From the NCBI RefSeq assembly GCF_022811925.1, contig NZ_CP065511.1, forward strand, positions 644,001 to 708,000: 64,000 nucleotides of DNA, in the 5' to 3' direction. Made by a program: the position numbers and the translations under genes. Under the pieces are notes generated by a model. It had not been told where the DNA came from, did not search any database, and was given only the letters and a program-made list of their open reading frames with translations. Positions 1 through 7,896 of this stretch are shown here, one piece after another (position 1 is the first letter of the stretch; every line of letters begins with the position of its first letter). The DNA is from Cytobacillus oceanisediminis (lineage in GTDB: Bacteria > Bacillota > Bacilli > Bacillales > Cytobacillaceae).

Positions 1-202
1 TGTCGGTACCGTCTTCCTCTTTGACCATAGTACGTTTGAAGCAAGGATTCTCAACCCATATTCCCATGCTTTCTGTCTTGATCAGTTTAACAAGGTACCA
101 TTCATCGGGCTGATAAATGCCTGTGATGGAGCCGACGAGATCATTTGGAAAGTTCTTGAATTTTATTTGAATTTTTTGTCCTGTAAAGTTTTCAAGATGC
201 AT
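1..202 (-). CDS. Hypothetical protein, N-terminal fragment
   Basis: This open frame runs off the left edge of the window, so only its first 67 codons are visible. The ATG at 200-202 follows an AGGAGG Shine-Dalgarno (about 209-214 on the minus strand), which makes it a credible gene start. The fragment begins MHLENFTGQKIQIKFKNF and is hydrophilic with alternating charged and aromatic residues (YQPDEWYLVKLIK), suggesting a small soluble beta-rich protein. There is no signal peptide or membrane segment in the visible part. I do not recognise the family and assign no function. Confidence 0.6.
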   Translation of the reverse strand, partial: MHLENFTGQKIQIKFKNFPNDLVGSITGIYQPDEWYLVKLIKTESMGIWVENPCFKRTMVKEEDGTD

Positions 203-269
203 ATATGAACCTCCTGAACATTAAAATTGTTTTTTTATACTCTTCCTTTTTTTGATTGTTTTAAACATC

Positions 270-312
270 AAAAAAGCAAGATCCACACGATTTGGTGAAC
301 CTTGCTTTTTTT
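270..312 (-). terminator. Intrinsic terminator of the MBL-fold gene
   Basis: A stem pairing AAAAGCAAG with CTTGCTTTT lies directly after the TAG stop at 313 on the minus strand and is followed by T residues. Both arms are A/T flanked, so it may work in both directions. Confidence 0.7.
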
Positions 313-1161
313 CTAACGTTCTCCGTCTACATATTTTCCGTGGTCTGGGACGGCAATTTCATCAAATTCATTTACGAGCTTGGCGAGGCTTTCCCTTAAT
401 ACAGCGGCAGCCATTGGAATGCCGTGGCCTGTGATGGCGACATCTGGCTGAAGGGCTTCGAGTTTCTGTACGGATGTCCGGGCAGAATCCCAATCAGTTG
501 TCAGGTAGCGGGGCGGGCCGCTGATTTCCTGTTCCTGGGTGAGCACACTGTATAAGGACTCCTGCTTCACTGTTACGAAAGCATCACCTGCAATCAGCAC
601 GCGATCCGACTCTCTGAATAGGGAGACATGGCCGGGAGTATGACCTGGTGTGTGAATCCATTTCCATCCTTCCATATAGGGAACATTTCCGTCATCAGGT
701 AAAGGCTGAACATGGGTTCCGAGATCAATGCCTTCATGCGGAAAAGTGGGAGATATCTTTGCGACAAGTCCGCCTTCAACACTCGCGTCAGGTTTTGGAT
801 AATCCTGCTGTCCCGTTAAGAATGGCATTTCCAGTGTGTGAGCGTATACAGGAACCTGCCAGCGCTCAACCAAATCGATAATTGCACCAACATGATCAAA
901 GTGGCCATGTGTAAGAATAATGGCCTTCGGTCTGGCATTCTCTCCAAAGAGTTCTTCCGCCGCATCAATGATTTTCTCTGCAGATTTTGGCATGCCTGCG
1001 TCAACTAGAACCCAGTCGCCAGGCTTTTCTGATATTCGCACAAAACAAACATTCACAATCTGTACTGTCAGGCAGTAGACTCCATCCGCTTCATTAACAA
1101 TCATTCCGCTCGTGGAGGAAGTCATGGGCATATAGCGTTCAGTAGATGAACTTTCCTTCAA
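313..1161 (-). CDS. MBL-fold metallo-hydrolase (282 aa)
   Basis: Metallo-beta-lactamase-fold hydrolase. The metal-binding signature THGHFDHVG is clear, followed by a second-metal region HTPGHTPGHVS, GDAF and the late ITGHG histidine, so both zinc sites appear intact. The length fits the glyoxalase-II-like family of single-domain soluble enzymes; the substrate cannot be told. The frame stays open upstream to 1314, but that extension would encode the terminator of the neighbouring gene. A TTG at 1159-1161 is preceded by AGGAGG at good spacing, so I place the start there (protein begins MKESSSTERYMPMTSS). No signal peptide or membrane segment is seen. It has its own terminator and appears monocistronic. 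Confidence 0.85.
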   Translation of the reverse strand: MKESSSTERYMPMTSSTSGMIVNEADGVYCLTVQIVNVCFVRISEKPGDWVLVDAGMPKSAEKIIDAAEELFGENARPKAIILTHGHFDHVGAIIDLVERWQVPVYAHTLEMPFLTGQQDYPKPDASVEGGLVAKISPTFPHEGIDLGTHVQPLPDDGNVPYMEGWKWIHTPGHTPGHVSLFRESDRVLIAGDAFVTVKQESLYSVLTQEQEISGPPRYLTTDWDSARTSVQKLEALQPDVAITGHGIPMAAAVLRESLAKLVNEFDEIAVPDHGKYVDGER

Positions 1162-1270
1162 GGATATTACCTCCTTAGTAATTTTAGAAATAACAGGGCC
1201 TTTATCTTTTTGAGTATACCCGCATGTGAACTTTGTATGCGGCATATTCAGGAGGATGAGGGAATAAATG

Positions 1271-1302
1271 CAAAAAGAGCTCTGCCGCATTTTGGCAGAG
1301 CT
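1271..1302 (-). terminator. Intrinsic terminator of the TerD-fusion gene
   Basis: AGCTCTGCC pairs perfectly with GGCAGAGCT (1278-1286 with 1294-1302). On the minus strand the stem is followed by CTTTTTG. It sits 15 bases after the stop of the gene ending at 1318. Confidence 0.8.
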
Positions 1303-1317
1303 GAGGAATTTCACATA

Positions 1318-2784
1318 TTAAGATAGGAATTCATGAGGGTTTAATCCGAGTTCCATGCAGATCTCTGTAACAGCCTGTTTTTCATTTTGATCAAAGTTCC
1401 CATCAGCATAACCGATCGCTATGCAATAACGGGCTACAAGGCGGGCAATCTCAGGCTTATTTCTTACCCGGCCAACTGCTTTGAAGGCTTCGGCCCGGCC
1501 GATGATCGGGTCCATCTCAATCCGCTGGACGAACATATTGAATTGCTGTATCACTTTTTGTGTATCGAACACTTTTAATTCCTGGCTGCTGTTTACAAAC
1601 TCGACCATCTTTTGGCGTTCAGATGGATCAAGCCTGCCATCTGCCATGCCGACAAGAGCGCATGAAGCTACAACGGCGTCCAGGACATCCTGGCTCTTGA
1701 ATCGTGTAAACAGCTCCTGGGCACGGCGCTTTTGGTCATTGGCCCACTGTGCGTAATCTGTCTGATTAGGCGACCATGAATTGCCGCAGGAATTACAGGT
1801 GAGCTTCAGCTGATTTTTTCCAATAAAGCCGCCAAGAAGTCCTACAGGCCCAAGGATGAGTCCTCCAATCGCCGCTTTTCCAAGGCCAAATCCTTTTTGG
1901 CCGGTGCGGATGTTAGTGGATCCGCAGCGGGTGCAGGCAATATTTCCATCAGTATAGGATTGAGCCTGGACCGGCTGCCCAAAACCTGTCTGCCCGCCAA
2001 ATGAAGATGGCTGCGAAGGTGGTGTGTTATAAGAAGCCTGATTGTAGGCAGGCTGGCCAAAGGACAACGGGCTGTAGCCTGATTGAGCCTGCTGGCTAAA
2101 TTCTTGCTGGTTTTGCTGTGGACTGAATCCTTGAGCTGGCTGTCCAAAATGGGCTTGCTGCTGATATTGATTCTGGCTGAATGACGGCTGCGGACTTGAA
2201 TCAGGCTCATCATCTACGGAAACGCCGAAATTGCGGCAAAGGGCAGCTAATCCGCCCTGGAATCCGCTAGCAATAGCATTGAATTTCCACTCGCCATTGT
2301 GACGGTATAGCTCTGCAGCGACGATGGCTGTTTCAACAGTAAAATCGCGACCAAGGTCGAAGCGGAGAAGCTCTTCGTTTGTCATGGCATTAAAAATTCT
2401 CACATAGGCATTGGAAACTTGTCCAAAGTTCTGTCCTTTCATCTGGGCATCATGAATGGTAATAGAAAAAGCAATTCGATGGATATGCTGCGGCACCTTA
2501 TTTAACTCGATGCGGATTTGCTCATCATCCCCGGCACCGGCACCAGTTCTGTTATCACTGCTGTAAAGGATCGATCCGTTTCCGCCGGATGGATTATTAT
2601 AAAACACAAAGTCACTATCACTTTGCACTTTGCCGGATGCACCTGTTAAAAATGCTGAAGCGTCCAGGTCATATTGCGATTGATTATGGCTGACATCCCA
2701 GCCCAATCCTGCCACCACAACCTGCAAACCAGGATTGGTTTTGGTCAAATCTACTTTTTGTCCCTTGCTCAATCGAACTCCCAC
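1318..2784 (-). CDS. TerD / zinc-ribbon / TerB-like fusion protein (488 aa)
   Basis: A predicted cytosolic stress protein of the tellurium-resistance (Ter) family. Residues 1-190 form a TerD domain (MGVRLSKGQKVDLTKTNP start, Ca-binding-type DLDASAF and the GDDEQI stretch). About 195-285 is a Gln/Ser/Pro-rich disordered linker. About 284-335 is a C4 zinc ribbon (CTRC and CNSC) interrupted by a Gly-rich hydrophobic hairpin that could insert into a membrane. About 350-488 is an all-helical TerB-like domain with two acidic GMADGRLDPSE / GYADGNFDQNE loops. I start at the second GTG (2784) because AGGAG lies 8 bases before it and the resulting MGVRLSKGQK matches TerD proteins; the first GTG at 2793 overlaps the Shine-Dalgarno. 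It stands alone, away from any ter operon. Function in metal or envelope stress is family inference only. Confidence 0.88.
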   Translation of the reverse strand: MGVRLSKGQKVDLTKTNPGLQVVVAGLGWDVSHNQSQYDLDASAFLTGASGKVQSDSDFVFYNNPSGGNGSILYSSDNRTGAGAGDDEQIRIELNKVPQHIHRIAFSITIHDAQMKGQNFGQVSNAYVRIFNAMTNEELLRFDLGRDFTVETAIVAAELYRHNGEWKFNAIASGFQGGLAALCRNFGVSVDDEPDSSPQPSFSQNQYQQQAHFGQPAQGFSPQQNQQEFSQQAQSGYSPLSFGQPAYNQASYNTPPSQPSSFGGQTGFGQPVQAQSYTDGNIACTRCGSTNIRTGQKGFGLGKAAIGGLILGPVGLLGGFIGKNQLKLTCNSCGNSWSPNQTDYAQWANDQKRRAQELFTRFKSQDVLDAVVASCALVGMADGRLDPSERQKMVEFVNSSQELKVFDTQKVIQQFNMFVQRIEMDPIIGRAEAFKAVGRVRNKPEIARLVARYCIAIGYADGNFDQNEKQAVTEICMELGLNPHEFLS

Positions 2785-2844
2785 AGATTTCACTCCTATT
2801 ATGTTTTTTATACTTAGGATTTATAACTTTGTACTTTGAGAACT

Positions 2845-2970
2845 GTCTAGCTCCACAAGGAGCGCTTCGACAGCTTAATCATCGCACGACTAAAAGCGCT
2901 GGCTTTTAGGAGGAGCGCCTACCCCCTCGAGGGTCGGGGGTGGGCAAGGCGCTTCCGCTTTTCTTTTTAT
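2845..2970 (-). repeat. Dispersed modular element, copy 1
   Basis: In minus orientation it begins AAAAGCGGAAGCGCCTTGCC and ends GGAGCTAGACAGTTCTC. The same ends occur at 16062-16215 (plus) and 42660-42765 (minus). Its interior differs from the other copies and contains a CCCCCTCGAGGG stretch and a stem from AAAGCGCTGGCTTTT. It fills the gap between the divergent TerD-fusion and glycerophosphodiesterase genes. Confidence 0.75.
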
Positions 2971-3126
2971 ACGTTCAGAGAAGAAAGAAGTTTCATAGTC
3001 TTCATTATAAGGGAATTGGCTGCGAAGTGAAACTTGAGCGGCTAATCTGAGGATGAAAAAATGGTTTTGGGGCCGGGCGTAGAATAGTTTATTAATAATG
3101 ACGTTATTGTCATAGGAGGAGATAAT

Positions 3127-3852
3127 TTGAATAAAAGAGCGAAAGTCTTTGCCCACCGCGGCGTCAGCGGACATTTTCCAGAAAACACGATGGCCGCTTT
3201 CCAGGCTGCATTGGAGGCAGGGGCAGATGGAATAGAATTGGATGTGCAGATGGCTAAGGATGGAAAGCTGGTGATCATTCATGATGAAACGGTGGACAGA
3301 ACGACGGGCGGCACCGGCTATATAAAGGACATGACCTTGGAAGAAATTCTGCGGCTTGATGCAGGGAGCTGGTTTGGGGATGTTAATGCCGGCGAAACAA
3401 TCCCGGATCTGGAGCAGCTTTTTCAATGGGCAGTTATGGACGGCAACAAACTGCTGATTAATATTGAATTGAAAAATGATTTGATTGAATATCCCGGGAT
3501 GGAAGAAAAGGTTATTGACCTTATCCTAAAATATGGATTGGAACAGCGTGTCATTATATCATCTTTCAATGCAGAGAGTCTGAAGAGAGTCCGGGACTTG
3601 AATGCAACTTTGCAGACGGGCTATTTAATTGAAGGCATTCCTGAAAACACACTCGAAATGGCGAAAAAAATCGGGGCAAACAGCATTCATTGTGAAGAGG
3701 GGTTTGCTCTATCGGAGTTTGGAAGGAAAGCAAAAGAAGCAGGGTTTCCCCTGCGGGTATATACCATAAATGATGAAACCCGCAGCCGATTTTTAAATAA
3801 GGCCGGAGTCGAAGTAATCATGACAGATTTTCCCGAAAGGTTTTTGAAATAA
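3127..3852 (+). CDS. Glycerophosphodiester phosphodiesterase (241 aa)
   Basis: Cytosolic GDPD of the UgpQ/YqiK type, hydrolysing deacylated phospholipids to glycerol 3-phosphate and an alcohol. The TIM-barrel signature is complete: AHRG (near residue 8) followed by PENTMAAF, then GIELDVQ and VIIHDETVDRTTGG, with later IELKN and VIISSF strands. There is no signal peptide, unlike the secreted GlpQ. Translation starts at TTG 3127 behind AGGAGG (ATAGGAGGAGATAATTTG); no ATG lies nearby. It is followed by a 20-bp-period repeat tract and a shared bidirectional terminator. Confidence 0.92.
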   Translation: MNKRAKVFAHRGVSGHFPENTMAAFQAALEAGADGIELDVQMAKDGKLVIIHDETVDRTTGGTGYIKDMTLEEILRLDAGSWFGDVNAGETIPDLEQLFQWAVMDGNKLLINIELKNDLIEYPGMEEKVIDLILKYGLEQRVIISSFNAESLKRVRDLNATLQTGYLIEGIPENTLEMAKKIGANSIHCEEGFALSEFGRKAKEAGFPLRVYTINDETRSRFLNKAGVEVIMTDFPERFLK

Positions 3853-3867
3853 AGAGTTTATTGCCTG

Positions 3868-3955
3868 TGTAAATTCCGTTTATCCGCGAAAAAATTCAAT
3901 ATAACCGCAAAATTTGGATTTATCCGCGGAAATTCGAATATAACCGCGAATTCGA
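3868..3955. repeat. About 20-bp-period tandem repeat, locus 1
   Basis: Four CCGC cores at 3884, 3905, 3924 and 3944 sit in A/T-rich spacers, alternating TTATCCGCG and TATAACCGC, with spacings of 21, 19 and 20 bases. The tract starts about 15 bases after the glycerophosphodiesterase stop codon. The same architecture with different cores occurs at 33920-34060 and 45796-45900. Confidence 0.75.
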
Positions 3956-3980
3956 AAGGCATGCTGCAGAATGGCATCAA

Positions 3981-4014
3981 AAAAACAAGCGCGGATTTCC
4001 AGCGCTTGTTTTTA
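3981..4014. terminator. Bidirectional terminator
   Basis: AAAAACAAGCGC pairs with GCGCTTGTTTTT, with A and T tracts on both sides. It lies between the convergent glycerophosphodiesterase gene and the membrane-protein gene ending at 4022, and can serve both. Confidence 0.85.
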
Positions 4015-4021
4015 GCTAACT

Positions 4022-4462
4022 CTACCAAAGCACAGGCTTGGCCACCATGAACCAGAGCATGAGCATTAAAAGAAGAAGGTATATCCAGATAGAGCGGGTA
4101 AGCTTTCTGATAAGGAAATGCTGATCTGCTCCGGGCTCATCAAATTTCCTCAGAACGGGAGTAAAGGCCCGGGCGAGAAAAAAGACTGAGCCTCCCATCA
4201 CCGCCAGGGTCGCAACGATCCAGGATGTCGTCCAGTCCCAGTGGCTGTTCACGATAAGAAGGACACCCGAGCCTACAAGTACATGTCCCGCATGCTTGAC
4301 AAGGCGCACGGATGTCCTGAAGATGCCTATGTATGCCTGCTGAACCCCTGGCTGAACCGATTCCAATTTATTGACGATTGGAATCAGAACAAAAAACGGC
4401 CCTACAGAAAGAATGGCACTGCTGACATGAATATACAGCAGTATTCGGTACAGAATGTCCAT
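4022..4462 (-). CDS. Four-helix integral membrane protein (146 aa)
   Basis: Small membrane protein with four predicted transmembrane helices (about residues 5-28, 55-75, 80-100 and 122-142). Helix 1 holds LYIHVSSAILSVGPFFVL, with a His in the membrane and a following Gly-Pro. This resembles the DUF2269-type family, but the match is only by eye. It lies 9 bases downstream of the ASCH gene with only a weak Shine-Dalgarno (GAAGAAG), so translation is probably coupled to that gene. A second protein of similar layout is encoded at 28912-29412. Function unknown. Confidence 0.75.
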   Translation of the reverse strand: MDILYRILLYIHVSSAILSVGPFFVLIPIVNKLESVQPGVQQAYIGIFRTSVRLVKHAGHVLVGSGVLLIVNSHWDWTTSWIVATLAVMGGSVFFLARAFTPVLRKFDEPGADQHFLIRKLTRSIWIYLLLLMLMLWFMVAKPVLW

Positions 4463-4471
4463 CTTGGCAGA

Positions 4472-4822
4472 TTACTTCTTCACTGCGCTGAATTCATGAA
4501 CCCATACACGCATTTGCGGCAGCCAAGGCATACCCGGATGCATAGAAAGGATTGATTGTTTGTAGTCTTCTAAGCTTTCAAAGCCTTCCTGGCGGGCATG
4601 CTCATCTGTTAACTCTCCTAGAGATTGGGAATAAACTTTTTCAACAGCAAAATCCTGGCCCTCAAGTGTCATGATTTCCCCGACATCAGCATAGCGGCCA
4701 TTGCGGCGTGTAGCTGTTTTCTTTCCTGCAAGAACCTTTTCAATGTCCTCTTTTACTGTCACCATGCGGTCTACTGAACATGTTTTCGGCGGTAATGTAT
4801 TTGGGTCATGCTGGTTTGACAT
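4472..4822 (-). CDS. ASCH-domain protein (116 aa)
   Basis: Small soluble protein with the features of an ASCH (PUA-like, RNA-binding-type) domain: a basic GKKTATRRNGRYADVGE segment after the first strand and helix, then QDFAVEKVYSQSLGELTDEHARQEGFESLEDYK, the usual ASCH core with its acidic and aromatic motif. The start at 4822 (MSNQHDPN) follows GGAGG at good spacing; the frame extends 13 codons further upstream without a ribosome binding site. It is first in a two-gene unit with the membrane protein at 4022-4462. Family members are suggested to bind nucleic acid or modified nucleosides; the role here is unknown. Confidence 0.82.
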   Translation of the reverse strand: MSNQHDPNTLPPKTCSVDRMVTVKEDIEKVLAGKKTATRRNGRYADVGEIMTLEGQDFAVEKVYSQSLGELTDEHARQEGFESLEDYKQSILSMHPGMPWLPQMRVWVHEFSAVKK

Positions 4823-4919
4823 GATATTATTCCTCCTTATGTAAATGTTTACTTTTAACACCTTACCATACTTTTAAGCGGGAAGGTAGTTTATGAATAA
4901 AAGTAACTTTAACGGGCAG

Positions 4920-4951
4920 AAAAGGCTTGAGGAAACGAATCCCTCAAGCCT
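4920..4951 (-). terminator. Intrinsic terminator of glnS
   Basis: AGGCTTGAGG pairs with CCTCAAGCCT just after the glnS stop on the minus strand, followed by TTTTC. Confidence 0.75.
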
Positions 4952-4956
4952 ATGGA

Positions 4957-6648
4957 TTATTTTAACTTAAATGAACTCTTCAGCGATACAATCCTGTTAA
5001 ACACAGGTTTTTCTGCTGTTGTGTGTTTCGGGTCGACGTTGAAATAGCCGTGACGGAAGAATTGGAATTTATCCTGGGCTTTTACATCCTTCATGTTAGG
5101 TTCAATGAAACCATGAACAATTTCAAGTGAGTTCGGGTTCACGTAGTCAAGGAACGTTTTTCCTTCAGCTTCGTTTTCAGCAGCATCATCAGTGTCTGCC
5201 TCAGCGTTCTGATCGGCATCTTTGTCAAGAATCAATGGCTCGTATAAACGGAATTCAGCCGGAATGGCACTCTTTGCATCCACCCAGTGAAGCGTACCCT
5301 TTACTTTTCGGCCGGTAAAACCTGTTCCGCTCTTCGTTTCAGGGTCATACGTGCAATGCAGCTCAACAACATTGCCATCCTCATCCTTGATGACATCGTT
5401 GCACTTGATGAAATATGCATGCTTTAAGCGTACTTCATTGCCAGGGAAGAGGCGAAAATATTTTTTCGGCGGATCTTCCATGAAATCGTCCTGCTCTACA
5501 TAAATCTCCCTCGAGAAAGGAATTTGGCGCATGCCCATCTCCGGGTTTTCTGGATTGATTTCCGCATCAAGCATTTCAGTCTGATCTTCCGGGTAGTTCG
5601 TGATCACAACCTTTAATGGGCGAAGCACACCCATCGTACGAGGGGCTTTCAATTTCAGGTCTTCGCGGACATAATGCTCAAGCATGGCCTCATCCACTAC
5701 ACCGGAACCTTTTGAAACACCCGTTTCTTTTACGAACTCTCGGATTGCTTCTGGAGTATAGCCCTTGCGTCTTAGACCGGAAATCGTCGGCATGCGCGGG
5801 TCATCCCAGCCATCAACATAATTCTCTTCCACAAGCTGCTTCAGTTTTCTTTTGCTCATAACTGTATTAGAAATATTCAGGCGGCCAAACTCGATTTGCT
5901 GCGGTGTGCTTTCCATTTCACACTCTGCGACAACCCAGTTATATAGCGGACGCTGATCTTCAAACTCGGTTGTACATAAGGAATGGGTAACTCCTTCGAT
6001 TGCATCCTCAAGCGGGTGGGCAAAAGCATACATCGGATAGATGCACCAAGTATCACCCGTATTGTGGTGAGTTGCATGTGAAACACGATAGATAACCGGA
6101 TCGCGCAAGTTCAGGTTCGGTGATGACATGTCGATCTTTGCTCTGAGAACTTTTGCTCCGTTTTCAAATTCACCTTTACGCATGCGTTCAAATAAATCAA
6201 GATTCTCTTCAGCTGAACGGCTGCGGTATGGGCTTTCTTTTCCAGGCTCTGTCAGCGTTCCGCGGTATTGGCGGATCTCTTCCTGGCTTAAGTCATCCAC
6301 ATAAGCTTTTCCTTTCTTGATTAAAAGAACTGCACGGTTATACATTTCCTCGAAGTAATTCGAAGCAAAGTGAAGCTCCTCCCACTCATAGCCAAGCCAT
6401 TTAACATCTTCTTTAATGGCATCCACAAATTCCTGATCTTCCTTAAGCGGGTTCGTATCATCAAAACGAAGGTTCGTCTTGCCGCTAAAATCATCTGCCA
6501 GGCCGAAGTTGATGACAATCGATTTGGCATGTCCGATATGAAGATAACCGTTCGGCTCAGGCGGGAAACGGGTAATGACCTCTTTACGCTTTCCCGACTC
6601 CAGATCCTCTTTAATAATCGTTCGTATAAAATTTGAATTGTTTTCCAA
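4957..6648 (-). CDS. glnS: Glutaminyl-tRNA synthetase (563 aa)
   Basis: Class I aminoacyl-tRNA synthetase that charges tRNA-Gln directly with glutamine. The HIGH motif is in [13 protein letters not shown] (HIGH 37-40), the KMSKS-type loop is VMSKRKL (MSKRK 264-268), and the C-terminal anticodon-binding beta-barrels follow ([26 protein letters not shown]). GlnRS rather than GluRS is supported by the [16 protein letters not shown] and [19 protein letters not shown] signatures. Residues about 475-497 form an acidic Asp/Glu/Asn-rich insertion in the C-terminal region. Start is a TTG at 6648 with a weak GAAAGG site. Most Bacilli lack GlnRS and form Gln-tRNA through GatCAB, so this is probably an acquired gene. 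I see no T-box leader upstream. Its own terminator follows. Confidence 0.95.
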   Translation of the reverse strand: MENNSNFIRTIIKEDLESGKRKEVITRFPPEPNGYLHIGHAKSIVINFGLADDFSGKTNLRFDDTNPLKEDQEFVDAIKEDVKWLGYEWEELHFASNYFEEMYNRAVLLIKKGKAYVDDLSQEEIRQYRGTLTEPGKESPYRSRSAEENLDLFERMRKGEFENGAKVLRAKIDMSSPNLNLRDPVIYRVSHATHHNTGDTWCIYPMYAFAHPLEDAIEGVTHSLCTTEFEDQRPLYNWVVAECEMESTPQQIEFGRLNISNTVMSKRKLKQLVEENYVDGWDDPRMPTISGLRRKGYTPEAIREFVKETGVSKGSGVVDEAMLEHYVREDLKLKAPRTMGVLRPLKVVITNYPEDQTEMLDAEINPENPEMGMRQIPFSREIYVEQDDFMEDPPKKYFRLFPGNEVRLKHAYFIKCNDVIKDEDGNVVELHCTYDPETKSGTGFTGRKVKGTLHWVDAKSAIPAEFRLYEPLILDKDADQNAEADTDDAAENEAEGKTFLDYVNPNSLEIVHGFIEPNMKDVKAQDKFQFFRHGYFNVDPKHTTAEKPVFNRIVSLKSSFKLK

Positions 6649-6949
6649 ACCGGTATCAGCCTTTCTGTTTATGTAGTTAGTACTTATTTTAATAATATCG
6701 GGAAGGAAAATAAAGCGAAACTTCCCTTAGCTGCGCTCCTAATGCCTGCTTTTTGTTTATAGGGCAATGCTGCTTATTTCTTTATTCATTCTATCTATTA
6801 TAAACAAGACGATGCTGGAAAAAAAGTTTTTCTGAAGACTGGATGCGAAGTTTTACAAAAATGTTAAATACTTTCAAATAAGGAGGGATAGAGGGATGGG
6901 AAAAGAATATCTCTTAATAGGAAATAACTTATTGAATGGAGGAAGGAAC

Positions 6950-7714
6950 ATGTCTGAGAAGTATCCTATTTTAGAAGGCGCAGAACCTTTTTATTTTGAA
7001 GGAAATGAGATTGGGATTTTGGTTTCGCATGGCTTTACCGGTTCAACTCAAAGTATGCGTCCCCTTGGGAAAGCTTATGCAAATGCAGGGTATACGGTCT
7101 GTGCTCCAAGGCTGAGGGGACATGGCACTCATTATGAAGAAATGGAAACAACCACCTATCAGGACTGGATTCATTCTGTTGAAGAAGGCTATCAGTGGCT
7201 GAAAGAGCGCTGCAGTACGATATTCGTTACAGGTCTATCGATGGGCGGCACCCTGACATTGTATATGGCCGAGAAATATCCTGAGATTAAGGGAATTATC
7301 CCGATTAATGCAGCTATAGAGATTCCTGATATGGCTGCAGCAGCCAGCCTGGAGGATGTCCGCTTCCTTGATGCAATTGGATCAGACATTAAAAACCCTG
7401 ATATAAAAGAACTTGCCTATGAAAAGACACCGGTTAGATCGATTGGTGAAATTACAGAACTGATGAAGAAGGTCAAAGCCGAATTAGGGAAAGTGACATG
7501 TCCGGCACTGATTTTTGTCTCAAAAGAAGATCATGTAGTTCCTCCTTCCAACTCGCAGGAAATATACAGCAGCATTAAATCAGCTGCAAAGGAATTGGTC
7601 ACCCTGGACAACAGCTATCATGTGGCAACATTGGATAACGATCAGGAAATCATTATAGAAAAAACACTGCATTTTCTGCAGCGGGTACTGGAAACAAGCA
7701 GTCTTCAGGGGTGA
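6950..7714 (+). CDS. Alpha/beta-hydrolase, carboxylesterase type (254 aa)
   Basis: Cytosolic serine esterase similar to the Geobacillus Est30 family. The nucleophile elbow is GLSMGG (Ser97), the acid lies in SKEDHVV (Asp194) and the base in NSYHVATLD (His224); the oxyanion segment is SHGFTGS near residue 28. The frame opens at 6896 with its own AGGAGG, but a second ATG at 6950 also follows GGAGGAAGGAAC and gives a protein beginning MSEKYPILEGAEPFYFEG, which fits the family length. I prefer 6950. No signal peptide. Probably monocistronic, with a terminator just after the stop. Confidence 0.88.
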   Translation: MSEKYPILEGAEPFYFEGNEIGILVSHGFTGSTQSMRPLGKAYANAGYTVCAPRLRGHGTHYEEMETTTYQDWIHSVEEGYQWLKERCSTIFVTGLSMGGTLTLYMAEKYPEIKGIIPINAAIEIPDMAAAASLEDVRFLDAIGSDIKNPDIKELAYEKTPVRSIGEITELMKKVKAELGKVTCPALIFVSKEDHVVPPSNSQEIYSSIKSAAKELVTLDNSYHVATLDNDQEIIIEKTLHFLQRVLETSSLQG

Positions 7715-7716
7715 CG

Positions 7717-7745
7717 AGGGGAGCTTAATCAGGCTCCTTTTTTTA
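7717..7745 (+). terminator. Intrinsic terminator of the esterase gene
   Basis: A GGGAGC/GGCTCC-type stem is followed by T7, three bases after the stop codon. Confidence 0.75.
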
Positions 7746-7896
7746 TGGACTTTAATAGGAGATTTTCATTGTCTCAATAAAGTTCTATCCCTTGATGTAG
7801 TGCAAATTCCCGTTCCTTTTTCCAATCAGTTATGGTAGTATTTAGTGATGCGAAATAATTAACTGATTTATTCTAGAGATAAAAGGAAAGCGGGGG

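Noticed and set aside
252..434. 60-codon plus-strand frame
   Set aside because: It runs through a terminator and antisense to the end of the MBL-fold gene, without a ribosome binding site.
1162..1314. N-terminal extension of the MBL-fold protein by 51 codons
   Set aside because: It would translate the upstream gene's terminator hairpin, and a TTG with an ideal AGGAGG lies at 1161.
4241..4555. 104-codon plus-strand frame
   Set aside because: Antisense to two real genes with good starts; no ribosome binding site and atypical composition.
6649..6895. T-box leader before glnS
   Set aside because: No specifier loop or T-box consensus could be found in the gap upstream of glnS.
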